Origin: Nitrospirota bacterium
GTDB taxonomy: Bacteria > Nitrospirota > Thermodesulfovibrionia > UBA6902 > JAJYJJ01
Assembly: GCA_021789595.1 (NCBI GenBank)
Contig: JAJYJJ010000001.1
Span: 150,454 to 214,453 of the forward strand
DNA length: 64,000 bases
Direction of reading: 5' to 3'
Shown: positions 43,271 through 51,720 of the stretch, piece by piece
Numbering within the stretch: the stretch's first letter is position 1
Layout: each line of letters starts with the position of its first letter
Notes under the pieces: generated by a model
The model's database searches: none
Seen by the model: the letters and a program-made list of their open reading frames with translations, nothing else
Told to the model about the DNA's origin: nothing
Made by a program: the position numbers and the translations under genes

Positions 43271-43614
43271 TTCGCACCCCCGTTTGATCCCTCCAAGTGC
43301 TTCCCGGTGATCGGCAAGGAATTCTCTCTTCTCTTGCGCAGTGAATATTCCATGGCTTTTTTTAAGAGATCATTGTCCATGGTTAGCCGCCCAACCATCT
43401 GCTCCAGATCCTTCACCTTCGCTTCAAGGGCTTTTACATTCTCTGTCTTGCCCTCTATAAGCTTGCCCTCCGCATATTGATTCCTCCAATGACCGATAAG
43501 GCCAGTGGAGAGCTCGTATCGCCTGCTTAACTGCCCCATTGTCGCAGAGCCACTTAGAAGCTCCTCGACTACCTGCCGCTTGAATGCTACACTGTATGTC
43601 CTCTTTGGTCTCAT
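43264..43614 (-). CDS. IS3 transposase orfA (helix-turn-helix)
   Basis: 116 residues from ATG 43614 (AAGGA upstream; a frame from 43641 contains that site). HTH_Tnp_1 motif K-R-T-Y-S-V-A-F-K-R-Q-V-V-E-E-L, R-R-Y-E-L-S-T-G-L-I, then a leucine-zipper region (V-K-A-L-E-A-K-V-K-D-L-E-Q-M). Binds the terminal repeats. Confidence 0.93.
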   Translation of the reverse strand: MRPKRTYSVAFKRQVVEELLSGSATMGQLSRRYELSTGLIGHWRNQYAEGKLIEGKTENVKALEAKVKDLEQMVGRLTMDNDLLKKAMEYSLRKRRENSLPITGKHLEGSNGGAKC

Positions 43615-44278
43615 TACGTGTCCTTTTCCGCCTTCAGGCATGTTTGAGTGCCAATCCTGAGAATATCGGCTTAGCCAGAAGCCCCAGGATCGATTATTTC
43701 AGTATACCCCATATGCCAGGTATCCCTGAAATTAGCATCTTCCACTATCATGCTCCTCATGGCTCCTCTTGTACCCACCAGGTATGCTAACCTTTTTCAG
43801 CTTCGTGTCCAGTTGGAGGGGGTCACTCCACCGTCGCCTATTCAAGTCCTTCAAGCACGAATGGATGAAAGCCCTTTTCAAGATGCAAAATATTTTCAGG
43901 CTGAAGATATCAACTTTGATGGATACAAAGATATAAAACTTCTTATCATGTGGGGAGCAACAGGCAATCTGATTTATGACTCTTATATTTTTGATCCAAA
44001 TACTGGAAAGTTTGTCTTCAGCAAGTCCATATCAGATCTTTTAGACCCCGTACCGAATCCCGATAGAAAAGAATTAGAAGTATACTCGCGTGGCGGAATG
44101 GCAGGGAAAGTGTACTCAAAAAGAAAGTATAAGCTTCAGGGACAACAACCAATTTTAATATGGGAAGAAACGCAAGATTGGAATATAGAGAAAAATACAT
44201 TCGTCAAAATAGTAAAAGAGTTGAAAGACGGCAAAATGGTTCTCATCAAAAGAGAGGAAAATCAATAACGGAGATTGT

Positions 44279-44563
44279 ATGCGGCCCAAACTGGTAATTG
44301 GATTAATAATCTTCACTATTATTTTTGGGATCATCCTTACAATTGCAGAACTGAATCCCCTCGTTGCCTTAATTGGCGGTGGCATTGTATGGTTTGTAAT
44401 TTATTTCTTGTGGTCACCGCCACCAAAGCATAAAGAGTTTTCTGACTCAGATAGGCTCAAAGCTACAAGCAGGGCATTAGGTGGTAGCGGTCCGCCAGAG
44501 TTGTGGACACCTCCAATGCCTGAGAAGAAACACGGCAAACATAAAAAGAAGCCTAACACCTAA
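44279..44563 (+). CDS. Small two-helix membrane protein with a basic tail
   Basis: 94 residues: two transmembrane helices (L-V-I-G-L-I-I-F-T-I-I-F-G-I-I-L and V-A-L-I-G-G-G-I-V-W-F-V-I-Y-F-L-W) and a cytoplasmic Lys/His-rich end (K-K-H-G-K-H-K-K-K). It follows the split secreted-protein gene by 10 bp and may have been co-expressed with it. GCCTAAC after the stop could be a leftover attC core. Family unknown. Confidence 0.6.
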   Translation: MRPKLVIGLIIFTIIFGIILTIAELNPLVALIGGGIVWFVIYFLWSPPPKHKEFSDSDRLKATSRALGGSGPPELWTPPMPEKKHGKHKKKPNT

Positions 44564-44633
44564 CGGTTCTATTGTATACAGTGAATCGCCTTGTGATGAT
44601 TTTTAATGTCAGGAATAGTAAAATATAAATAGT

Positions 44634-44783
44634 ATGGGTTATGAAGCAAAGAAAACAGAACATTCAGGCTCCAAGAAGGGCTGTGGCGCTTATTGGGGAC
44701 GGAAGGCCGACGCAAAAAAACAAAGCAATCGCAAGCGTCGTGAACAAGATAAAACACTGAATAAAGCAATAAAAGGAGAATAA
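44634..44783 (+). CDS. Conserved 49-residue basic protein
   Basis: Reads M-G-Y-E-A-K-K-T-E-H-S-G-S-K-K-G-C-G-A-Y-W-G-R-K followed by a Lys/Arg-rich tail. I recognise the motif from tiny conserved hypothetical genes in accessory regions, function unknown. Its last codons contain the AAGGAG site of hicB, so it probably forms an operon with hicBA. Confidence 0.65.
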   Translation: MGYEAKKTEHSGSKKGCGAYWGRKADAKKQSNRKRREQDKTLNKAIKGE

Positions 44784-44785
44784 CT

Positions 44786-44977
44786 ATGGAAACTACAAGA
44801 TTTATACACTGGCAAGACGGTAATATGTGGATCGGCTATCTGGAAGAATATCCTGACTACATGACGCAGGGAGAGACTTTTGACGAACTGAAAGAAAATT
44901 TAAAAGACTTATACAAAGACTTAACCAGCGGCGTCATCCCCTGTGTTCGCAAAGTTGCTGAACTGGAAGTTGCGTGA
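44786..44977 (+). CDS. hicB: HicB-like antitoxin
   Basis: 63 residues of the short HicB type: W-Q-D-G-N-M-W-I-G-Y-L-E-E-Y-P-D-Y-M-T-Q-G-E-T-F-D-E-L is the degenerate RNase-H-like HicB fold. No C-terminal DNA-binding part is present. Overlaps hicA by 4 nt. Confidence 0.85.
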   Translation: METTRFIHWQDGNMWIGYLEEYPDYMTQGETFDELKENLKDLYKDLTSGVIPCVRKVAELEVA

Positions 44978-45156
44978 AAAGAAAAGATTTAATCAGGCAA
45001 CTGGAGGAGATGGGTTGCGTTTTCCTCAGGCATGGTGGAAATCACGATTGGTATCAGAATCCAAGAACAAAAGCCGCCCAGCCCATTCCAAGACATAACG
45101 AGATAAACGAAAATCTCTCAAAACATATCATAAAAATACTGAAAAGAGATGCCTAA
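44974..45156 (+). CDS. hicA: HicA-like mRNA interferase toxin
   Basis: 60 residues with GTG start. K-R-K-D-L-I-R-Q-L-E-E-M-G-C and L-R-H-G-G-N-H-D-W-Y; the His in G-N-H is the catalytic residue of the dsRBD-like HicA fold. Ends directly at the attC core, typical of a cassette-borne toxin-antitoxin pair. Confidence 0.88.
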   Translation: MKRKDLIRQLEEMGCVFLRHGGNHDWYQNPRTKAAQPIPRHNEINENLSKHIIKILKRDA

Positions 45157-45215
45157 CCAGTCACTTCATGGAATCGCGCGAAACTGCCGCGCTCCCCATG
45201 AGCTTTGTGTTATAC
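45151..45215 (+). repeat. attC site after hicA
   Basis: GCCTAAC (45151-45157) to GTTATAC (45209-45215), 65 bp, with inner complementary blocks (CTTCATGG and CCATGAG; CGCG in the middle). It closely resembles chromosomal-integron attC sites and overlaps the hicA stop. Confidence 0.75.
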
Positions 45216-45290
45216 ATAAAATAAAAACTGATATTATTAAGAATATTTCCGCCTTCCATTACCTGATTGAAAAAAGGTAAAATAGCCCAA

Positions 45291-45973
45291 ATGGAAAAAC
45301 TATGGAACAAAGAAGTCGAACAGAGGTTTTTCAATGGGGCACAGAAATTTGCAACGCCCGAACAGTTGTTTTATGTTACCGATTCTGGCAAGTATGTAGC
45401 CTACTGGCCCAAGGCTATGACGGCACTAAAAGCACGCTCCAAAGCCGAAACGCTCTTATCGGAAATTTTACAGAAAAATGGACAACAGACTTAATTCAGG
45501 GGCTTGTAAAAGATAAGGGATTATTTGCAGTTCAAGGAGCAATCTGTAATGAGATTGCGTTATCAAATCAGTCTCCTGGCGATGTAGTCATTTCCAGAAG
45601 GAATAATCTCAACCAAAATCCAGAAGATATTTTGGCGATAATAGAAGTCAAGATGTCTGTTGTCTGGAATTGGGAACTTCAAAAAAATAAATCGCTGCTC
45701 TGCATTGGCGACTACAAAACTCATCAAGGCAATCCGGGACTGTTACGCTCTGACTCAATGCTTAAAGCAATTGGCAAGAGCATAAATATAAGAGTCTCAA
45801 GTTCTAAAGCCTCCAAAATACCGATTATCATCATGGGAAATACCCCAATCACGAATAGCTACTACTCAAAGGTTGACCACTTGAAAGTTGCTGGAATCAT
45901 ACAAGGTTTCTGGTCTGTAAATCCCAAACCATTAGATAACGATGGAGAGAATATTAAGAAAACAGCTAAGTAG
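45291..45973 (+). pseudogene. Type II restriction endonuclease gene with a frameshift
   Basis: From ATG 45291 the protein starts M-E-K-L-W-N-K-E-V-E-Q-R-F-F-N-G and keeps its frame to Y-V-A-Y-W-P-K (about 45413). Coherent sequence then resumes one frame over: G-Y-D-G-T-K-S-T-L-Q-S-R-N-A-L-I-G, continuing to K-K-T-A-K. A single base lost around CCCAAGG explains it. The second part has a PD-(D/E)XK-like site (P-G-D-V-V-I, then A-I-I-E-V-K). The intact methyltransferase downstream indicates a restriction-modification pair whose nuclease is off. Confidence 0.7.
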
Positions 45974-46052
45974 GGTTTTTACAGGTTCGACAGTTTCAAC
46001 GAATTAAAGCTTTGAAAATCTACTGGCCGAAGAAAGAAATTATTTTTCCAGC

Positions 46053-46154
46053 ATGAAAAGCAAAAAAGAATTAGGTCAACTTATTGAAAAAGCAAATAAA
46101 GAACAAACCTATGAAAAGAAAGCAGAGGTCTTTTTAAAATTAATTAATGAGTAA
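46053..46154 (+). CDS. Tiny 33-residue ORF before the methyltransferase
   Basis: M-K-S-K-K-E-L-G-Q-L-I-E-K-A-N-K-E-Q then a helical end; stop overlaps the methyltransferase start (ATGAGTAA). Could aid translation of the downstream gene. No family recognised and no clear ribosome-binding site. Confidence 0.35.
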   Translation: MKSKKELGQLIEKANKEQTYEKKAEVFLKLINE

Positions 46155-47082
46155 TCACAGCGAACCTATTAAAAAATACAGACGTAATGGTACGAAAACG
46201 AGTTCCTTTGGAACTCCGGGCAGGATAAATCATGACTCTACAGAGTTTTATAACAGCAAATTATATGAAGACCAGAAAATTCCTGAGCATGTCAAATTTA
46301 TTGAAAATCCCATCTCATCTGAAAATCTCGACAAAATATACTGCAAATCCAGCGAGGTAATGAGTGAGATTCCCGATTACAGTATTCATCTCATGGTTAC
46401 TTCACCGCCGTACAATGTAAAAAAGGAATACGATGATGACTTATCATTAAATGAATACAGGGCATTATTAAGAGCAGTATTCAAAGAAACCTATCGAGTT
46501 CTTGTTACAGGTGGCAGGGCGTGCATTAATGTTGCCAATCTTGGAAGAAAACCTTATATTCCACTACATAGTTACATTATTGAAGACATGCTTGATATTG
46601 GTTTTCTTATGAGAGGAGAAATTATCTGGAATAAGGCATCAAGCGCGAGCCCTTCAACAGCGTGGGGCAGTTGGTTATCTGCTGGAAATCCAGTATTAAG
46701 AGACATTCACGAATATATCTTGATTTTTTCTAAGGAATCTTTTTCAAGAAAAAGAGGACATAAAAAAGATACAATCACGAAAGAAGATTTTCTTGAGTGG
46801 ACAAAAAGTGTTTGGACATTTCCGGCAGTTTCTGCAAGAAGTATTGGACATCCCGCGCCATTTCCAGAAGAATTACCGCATAGATTAATTCAACTATATA
46901 CTTACAAAGGAGACATTGTTTTAGACCCATTTTGTGGTAGCGGTACTGCTTGTCTTACTGCGCTTAAAGATGACAGACATTACATCGGCTATGACATTGA
47001 ACCTTCCTATGTGAAATTAGCAGACCAGAGAATTAAAGAACACTTAAACCAATTGAATATTTTTGAAAATAAAAAGATTTAA
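46147..47082 (+). CDS. DNA (cytosine-N4 or adenine-N6) methyltransferase, beta class
   Basis: 311 residues. Catalytic motif IV T-S-P-P-Y-N (85-90) precedes the SAM-binding motif D-P-F-C-G-S-G-T (about 262-269), the order of beta-class type II methyltransferases. Intact. With the frameshifted nuclease upstream it forms a type II system in one cassette, whose start core is GTTATAC at 45209. Confidence 0.92.
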   Translation: MSNHSEPIKKYRRNGTKTSSFGTPGRINHDSTEFYNSKLYEDQKIPEHVKFIENPISSENLDKIYCKSSEVMSEIPDYSIHLMVTSPPYNVKKEYDDDLSLNEYRALLRAVFKETYRVLVTGGRACINVANLGRKPYIPLHSYIIEDMLDIGFLMRGEIIWNKASSASPSTAWGSWLSAGNPVLRDIHEYILIFSKESFSRKRGHKKDTITKEDFLEWTKSVWTFPAVSARSIGHPAPFPEELPHRLIQLYTYKGDIVLDPFCGSGTACLTALKDDRHYIGYDIEPSYVKLADQRIKEHLNQLNIFENKKI

Positions 47083-47377
47083 TGTGTAACAAATCACTCC
47101 GCAGGATGCGGCATAACGACCGCCGCGTGGAGCTGGTGAAGCAGTAAGCGTCTCCGGATAGAAATGAGAAGCTGAAATTGGGGACATTGCCAAGTTAAGT
47201 AACATAAGAAGTGAAAGGGGAAAAAAGACGCTACACGCCTAAGCAGTCGCTCAAGAGGGACGCGGGAAGTGTGTTCAAATGCTGCTTGAATTCAAATGTT
47301 TTTTTCTTTATCAAAACCCTAATATATGGTATATTCTTTCCATGAAAGCTATAAATAGGAAGTTGGTATAACCATAA
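47083..47377. other. Spacer after the methyltransferase with attC remnants
   Basis: No gene seen. GTGTAAC with CACTCCGC and a partly complementary GCGTGGAG (47084-47135) looks like a decayed attC. At 47366-47384, GTATAAC-CATAA-GTTAGAC places the two cores five bases apart; GTATAAC is the exact complement of the cassette start GTTATAC at 45209, as if the attC stem had been deleted. Confidence in the details is low. Confidence 0.4.
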
Positions 47378-47400
47378 GTTAGACCCATAAAATATGATAA

Positions 47401-47905
<505 letters not shown>

Positions 47906-47913
47906 TTGCGCTT

Positions 47914-47933
47914 GGGGTCAGGTCTTGTTTCTT
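47914..47933 (+). repeat. Solo RAYT-associated motif
   Basis: GGGGTCAGGTCTTGTTTCTT, identical to the sequence in front of the second RAYT gene (63586-63605), here with no transposase and inserted in the brnTA attC. Confidence 0.7.
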
Positions 47934-47949
47934 ACAGAAGCCATCAAAA

Positions 47950-48175
47950 TATCATCCAACTTTTTCCATTAGCCATTCTTGTATTAACAAATCTTCATTT
48001 TTATGGAGTTTTTTGCCTTACTCCGTATCTTTTCAAATAACTCCATATCTAATCCGATATACTTCTTTTTTTTCAGGTCAAATTGGATGTTTTTTACCTC
48101 GTTACCACTTTCTCTTTTAAATATTCTGCACTTGCCTGATAATAGTTCTTCAACTTTTATTCTCCTTCTAAGGAA
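47950..48175 (-). pseudogene. Decayed small antitoxin-like gene
   Basis: On the minus strand AGAAGGAG precedes TTG-AAG, giving K-N-Y-Y-Q-A-S-A-E-Y-L-K-E-K-V before a stop. In another frame V-K-N-I-Q-F-D-L-K-K-K-K-Y-I-G-L-D-M-E-L-F-E-K-I-R follows, and after a run of A a third frame gives N-E-D-L-L-I-Q-E-W-L-M-E-K-V-G. The latter parts resemble a ribbon-helix-helix antitoxin. At least two frameshifts; function lost. Confidence 0.35.
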
Positions 48176-48179
48176 AACT

Positions 48180-49712
48180 TTAAAACACCCCTCTGTCAAG
48201 CGTCCTGTACTGGATTGCCTCTGATATATGGTGCGACTGGATCTCATCGGATGCCTCCATATCGGCAATGGTGCGGGAGAGTTTCAATATTCTCGTATAT
48301 GCCCTCGCGCTTAACCCTAATTTTTGCATTGCCATCTCAAGCAGTGCCTGGGCATCGGGTTTAAGATGGCAGTACTTCTTTATGTGTCTTGAATACATCT
48401 GCGCATTACAATAGATCCTGTCTTTCTTAAATCGTTCAACCTGTATCTGCCTGCAGCGGATAACCCTCTGTCTTATGACTTCAGACCTTTCCCCTGATGT
48501 CTCAGCAGACAGCTCCTTGTATGGCACAGCAGGTACTTCAACATGGATGTCTATCCTGTCAAGGAGCGGGCCGGATACCCTGTGTCTGTATTTGTGTATC
48601 TGGGAAGGGGTGCATGTGCATTGATGTCTGCCATCGCCGCTGTAACCGCATGGACATGGGTTCATTGCAGCAACAAGCATTATTGAGGATGGATATGTAA
48701 TGGAAGATGATGCCCTTGATATGGTGACCAGCCCTTCCTCAAGCGGCTGTCTAAGGACCTCAAGTACATTCCTCTTGAACTCTGGAAGCTCATCGAGAAA
48801 GAGAACGCCGTTATGGGACAATGAGACCTCGCCTGGCTTTGGTATGACACCGCCGCCTATCAGGCCTGCATCAGATATTGTATGGTGAGGCGAACGAAAT
48901 GGCCTTGTGGCAAGGAGAGAATTACCGTCTTTGAGCAGACCCATTACACTGTGAATTCTTGTGGTCTGAAGCGCCTCTTCAAATGACATCTTTGGAAGGA
49001 TGGTTGGTATCCTCTTTGCGAGCATGGTCTTGCCAGAGCCAGGCGGCCCTATCATCAGTATATTGTGACCACCTGCTGCCGAGACCTCAATAGCCCTCTT
49101 TACATGTTCCTGGCCTTTGACATCTGAGAAGTCATCCAGATAAACAGAATACTCCTGCATTGCTGAGTCAATGTCTATCACTGTCGGGACAACCCCTTTG
49201 ATTCCCTTAAAGAATTCTATGGCATCAGGAAGACTCCTGATGCCATAGATGTTTATCCCATTTACAACAGCGGCCTCAGCGCTGTTTTCAGATGAAAGCA
49301 CAATGCCTTTGAGGCCTTTGTCCCTTGCGGTTATTGACATGGAAAGCGAACCTTTTACAGGTTTTATCCTGCCGTCAAGAGACAGTTCGCCTACTATCAT
49401 ATAGCCGTCAACTGCCTGTGGTTCAATCAACCCCTCTGCTACGATTATACCCATGGCTATTGGAAGGTCAAAGGATGAGCCCTCTTTTTTGATGTCTGCC
49501 GGAGCAAGGTTTACTGTTATCTGCTTGAGGGGAAAATTAAAGCCTGTGTTCTTGAGCGCCGCCCTGACCCTGTCTTTGCTCTCCTTTACCGCTGCATCAG
49601 GAAGCCCGACTGTTGAGAAATGCGGAAGGCCCCTTGAGGTTATATCCACCTCCACTTCGACAATGTAGGCGTCTATCCCTATAACGGCGCTGCTTAATAT
49701 CTTCGAGAGCAT
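48180..49712 (-). CDS. comM: YifB/ComM family AAA+ Mg-chelatase-like helicase
   Basis: 510 residues from ATG 49712. N-terminal ChlI-like domain (V-D-I-T-S-R-G-L-P-H-F-S-T-V-G-L-P-D), Walker A G-P-P-G-S-G-K-T-M-L-A, Walker B G-V-L-F-L-D-E-L-P-E-F, a four-Cys insertion (N-P-C-P-C-G then C-T-C) and C-terminal Mg_chelatase_C. ComM drives branch migration during integration of transformed DNA. Intact, bordering the integron region. Confidence 0.95.
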   Translation of the reverse strand: MLSKILSSAVIGIDAYIVEVEVDITSRGLPHFSTVGLPDAAVKESKDRVRAALKNTGFNFPLKQITVNLAPADIKKEGSSFDLPIAMGIIVAEGLIEPQAVDGYMIVGELSLDGRIKPVKGSLSMSITARDKGLKGIVLSSENSAEAAVVNGINIYGIRSLPDAIEFFKGIKGVVPTVIDIDSAMQEYSVYLDDFSDVKGQEHVKRAIEVSAAGGHNILMIGPPGSGKTMLAKRIPTILPKMSFEEALQTTRIHSVMGLLKDGNSLLATRPFRSPHHTISDAGLIGGGVIPKPGEVSLSHNGVLFLDELPEFKRNVLEVLRQPLEEGLVTISRASSSITYPSSIMLVAAMNPCPCGYSGDGRHQCTCTPSQIHKYRHRVSGPLLDRIDIHVEVPAVPYKELSAETSGERSEVIRQRVIRCRQIQVERFKKDRIYCNAQMYSRHIKKYCHLKPDAQALLEMAMQKLGLSARAYTRILKLSRTIADMEASDEIQSHHISEAIQYRTLDRGVF

Positions 49713-49883
49713 ATACTGTAAAAGGATACCCGAAATACAGGCAATTTTCAAGCTTAAAGCATAGTAGAGATGGGCAGTAATGGCAAATTTATGTTATATT
49801 TGTAACTGTGTGTCTTACGGCGATTCAAAAGATGTATTAATGGAAATACAGAGATCTGTAATCTTTGCGAAAGGGTGTAATCC

Positions 49884-51002
49884 GTGGTTATGTATAAGAG
49901 GTTTAGCTTCTGGTTCCTCATACTTGCGGTTGTTGTCGCTGCGTTTTTTATCTACAGGAAGTCAACCAATGCCATCACTGTAAAGGTTGCACCTGTTAAG
50001 AGACAGAGCCTTGAGATAACAGTCACATCAACCTCAACAGGCATAGTAAAGGCAGAAAAAGAGATAAAGATAACTGCACAGCGAACAGGCAGGATAAACA
50101 AACTCTATGTAGAAGAAGGTCAGGAGGTAAAACAGGGACAACTTCTTTGCGAGATAGACCCGGCAGAGGCCATGATAAATCTTCAGAAGGCAGAGGCATC
50201 TCTTATGGCAGCTAAGGCAAGATTGGCCGAGGCAAAGGCTAACCTCGAGGATGTAGAAAGAAACCTGAAAAGGGCAGAGCACCTTTATAATAAAGGATTA
50301 ATCTCGAAAAGGGACATTGATACAGCAAGGAAGGATTATGATGTATCACAGGAGGATATCCGCTTTTTTGATGCCCAGTACAAAGAGGCAAAGGCATCAG
50401 GAGGGCTTGCCTCGCTTCAGTACAGATACTCATTTCTAAGGGCGCCTGTCTCTGGGGTTATATCACAGAGGCCTGTTGAGGTGGGTGATATGGCAATGCC
50501 AGGAACACTGATTGCAGGACTCGTTTCACCTGAAAACCTGTACATCCAGGCATCCATAGACGAGGTGGATGTTGGAAGGGTTTCCATAGGCCAGCCTGTA
50601 AAGGTTACAATGGATGCCTATCCTCAAAGGTTATTTAATGGAAGGGTTTTTATGATATCTCCAATTGTTATCGGGATTAAACAGCAGACAAGAACATTTG
50701 AGGTAAGGGTCAGCCTGGATAAAACTGATGCGGTCATTAAGCCGGGGATGTCTGCTGATATAGAGATTATAACCAGCAGTGTCCCAAACACCCTTCTTCT
50801 TCCCACACAGGCAGTTATAGAAAAGGATTCGGGAAGATATGTATTTATAAAAGATGGGGACAGGGCAGTCTTAAGAAAGGTTGAAACAGGTCTTTATAAC
50901 TGGACATTTACAGAGATAAAATCAGGGCTGAAGGAGGGAGACCTTGTTATCACAACACCTGATAAGGCAGGCCTGAGGGATGGTTCGAGGGTCAAGACAT
51001 GA
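49884..51002 (+). CDS. Membrane fusion protein of an ABC exporter (MacA-like)
   Basis: 372 residues, GTG start after AAAGGGTG. One N-terminal membrane helix (F-W-F-L-I-L-A-V-V-V-A-A-F-F), lipoyl-like halves (E-E-G-Q-E-V-K-Q-G-Q-L-L-C-E-I-D and L-R-A-P-V-S-G-V-I), an alpha-hairpin rich in Ala/Glu/Lys (about 95-165), and beta-barrel/MPD regions. Periplasmic adaptor connecting to a TolC-type channel; no channel gene is in the window. 4-nt overlap with the ATPase gene. Confidence 0.92.
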   Translation: MVMYKRFSFWFLILAVVVAAFFIYRKSTNAITVKVAPVKRQSLEITVTSTSTGIVKAEKEIKITAQRTGRINKLYVEEGQEVKQGQLLCEIDPAEAMINLQKAEASLMAAKARLAEAKANLEDVERNLKRAEHLYNKGLISKRDIDTARKDYDVSQEDIRFFDAQYKEAKASGGLASLQYRYSFLRAPVSGVISQRPVEVGDMAMPGTLIAGLVSPENLYIQASIDEVDVGRVSIGQPVKVTMDAYPQRLFNGRVFMISPIVIGIKQQTRTFEVRVSLDKTDAVIKPGMSADIEIITSSVPNTLLLPTQAVIEKDSGRYVFIKDGDRAVLRKVETGLYNWTFTEIKSGLKEGDLVITTPDKAGLRDGSRVKT

Positions 51003-51667
51003 TTGTCTTACAGGATATTACAAAGGTCTATCAGATGGGGAAGGTTCAGCTTCAGGTGCTTAAGGGTATTGGATTTGAGGTCAAAAGGGGTGAGTTTGTT
51101 GCCATCATGGGTCCTTCTGGCTCTGGGAAATCCACACTTATGAATATCATTGGATGCCTTGACAGGCCAACCTCTGGCACATATACACTTGATGGCACAG
51201 AGATCGGAAAAAAGACAGATAATGAGCTTGCAGACATAAGAAGCAGAAAGATAGGCTTTGTTTTTCAGACATTTAACCTCCTGCCGAGGTTTTCTGCCTG
51301 GAAGAATGTTGAAGTGCCAATGCTCTATAGCGGAATCCATTCAGGAGAGAGAAGGCAAAGGGCTATTGCACTCCTTGAAAAGCTCGGAATCGGACACAGG
51401 GCGGAACATAATCCAAATGAGCTATCGGGCGGTGAACAGCAGAGGGTTGCCATTGCCAGGGCGCTTGTAAATAACCCGTTAATCCTGCTTGCTGATGAAC
51501 CAACAGGCAACCTTGACAGTAAGTCAGGCGAGGAGATAATGAGGATATTCGAGGCCCTGAATAAGGAAGATGTGATCATCCTCCTTGTTACACATGACCC
51601 GAATATCTCTCAGAGGGCAGAAAGGGTTATATACATAAAGGATGGGGTCATTGTCAATGGCTCGTAG
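50999..51667 (+). CDS. ABC transporter ATPase (MacB/LolD type)
   Basis: 222 residues. Walker A G-P-S-G-S-G-K-S-T (about 38-46), signature L-S-G-G-E-Q-Q-R-V, Walker B L-I-L-L-A-D-E-P-T-G and H-loop T-H-D-P. Partner of the permease at 51721. Ordinary MacB is a fused ATPase-permease; here the parts are separate genes. Confidence 0.95.
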   Translation: MIVLQDITKVYQMGKVQLQVLKGIGFEVKRGEFVAIMGPSGSGKSTLMNIIGCLDRPTSGTYTLDGTEIGKKTDNELADIRSRKIGFVFQTFNLLPRFSAWKNVEVPMLYSGIHSGERRQRAIALLEKLGIGHRAEHNPNELSGGEQQRVAIARALVNNPLILLADEPTGNLDSKSGEEIMRIFEALNKEDVIILLVTHDPNISQRAERVIYIKDGVIVNGS

Positions 51668-51720
51668 AGCGGTATTCCAGAAGAACTGTAGTTTTGCTGT
51701 AACAGCGGAAGAGGGGACAG

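Larger units (their letters stand above)
42410..43830 (-). mobile_element. IS3-family insertion sequence with target duplication
   Basis: 1421 bp with 13-bp terminal inverted repeats TGGAGTGACCCCC (42410-42422) and GGGGGTCACTCCA (43818-43830). A 4-bp target duplication CCGT flanks it (42406-42409 and 43831-43834). It carries orfA and orfB on the minus strand and looks complete. The stretch between orfA and the right repeat (43615-43817) shows no other gene. Confidence 0.93.
41623..44268 (+). pseudogene. Secreted protein gene split twice (by a DUF559/repeat segment and by IS3)
   Basis: Three pieces join in one frame. Piece 1 (41623-41670, AAGGAG upstream) encodes M-R-Y-G-T-R-I-F-I-A-S-M-I-F-W-V. 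Piece 2 (42241-42409) continues L-S-L-L-T-S-V-N-A-Q-N-N-Q, completing a signal peptide. Piece 3 (43835-44268) resumes after the IS: P-S-P-I-Q-V-L-Q-A-R, then D-I-N-F-D-G-Y-K-D-I, a calcium-loop-like motif, and ends K-R-E-E-N-Q. Removing the IS3 with one copy of CCGT restores the frame exactly. The ancestor was a periplasmic protein of about 217 residues of unknown role. Confidence 0.7.

Noticed and set aside
45302..45973. Starting the restriction enzyme at ATG 45302
   Set aside because: The first ~37 codons in that frame are an out-of-frame reading of the real N-terminus, which begins at 45291.
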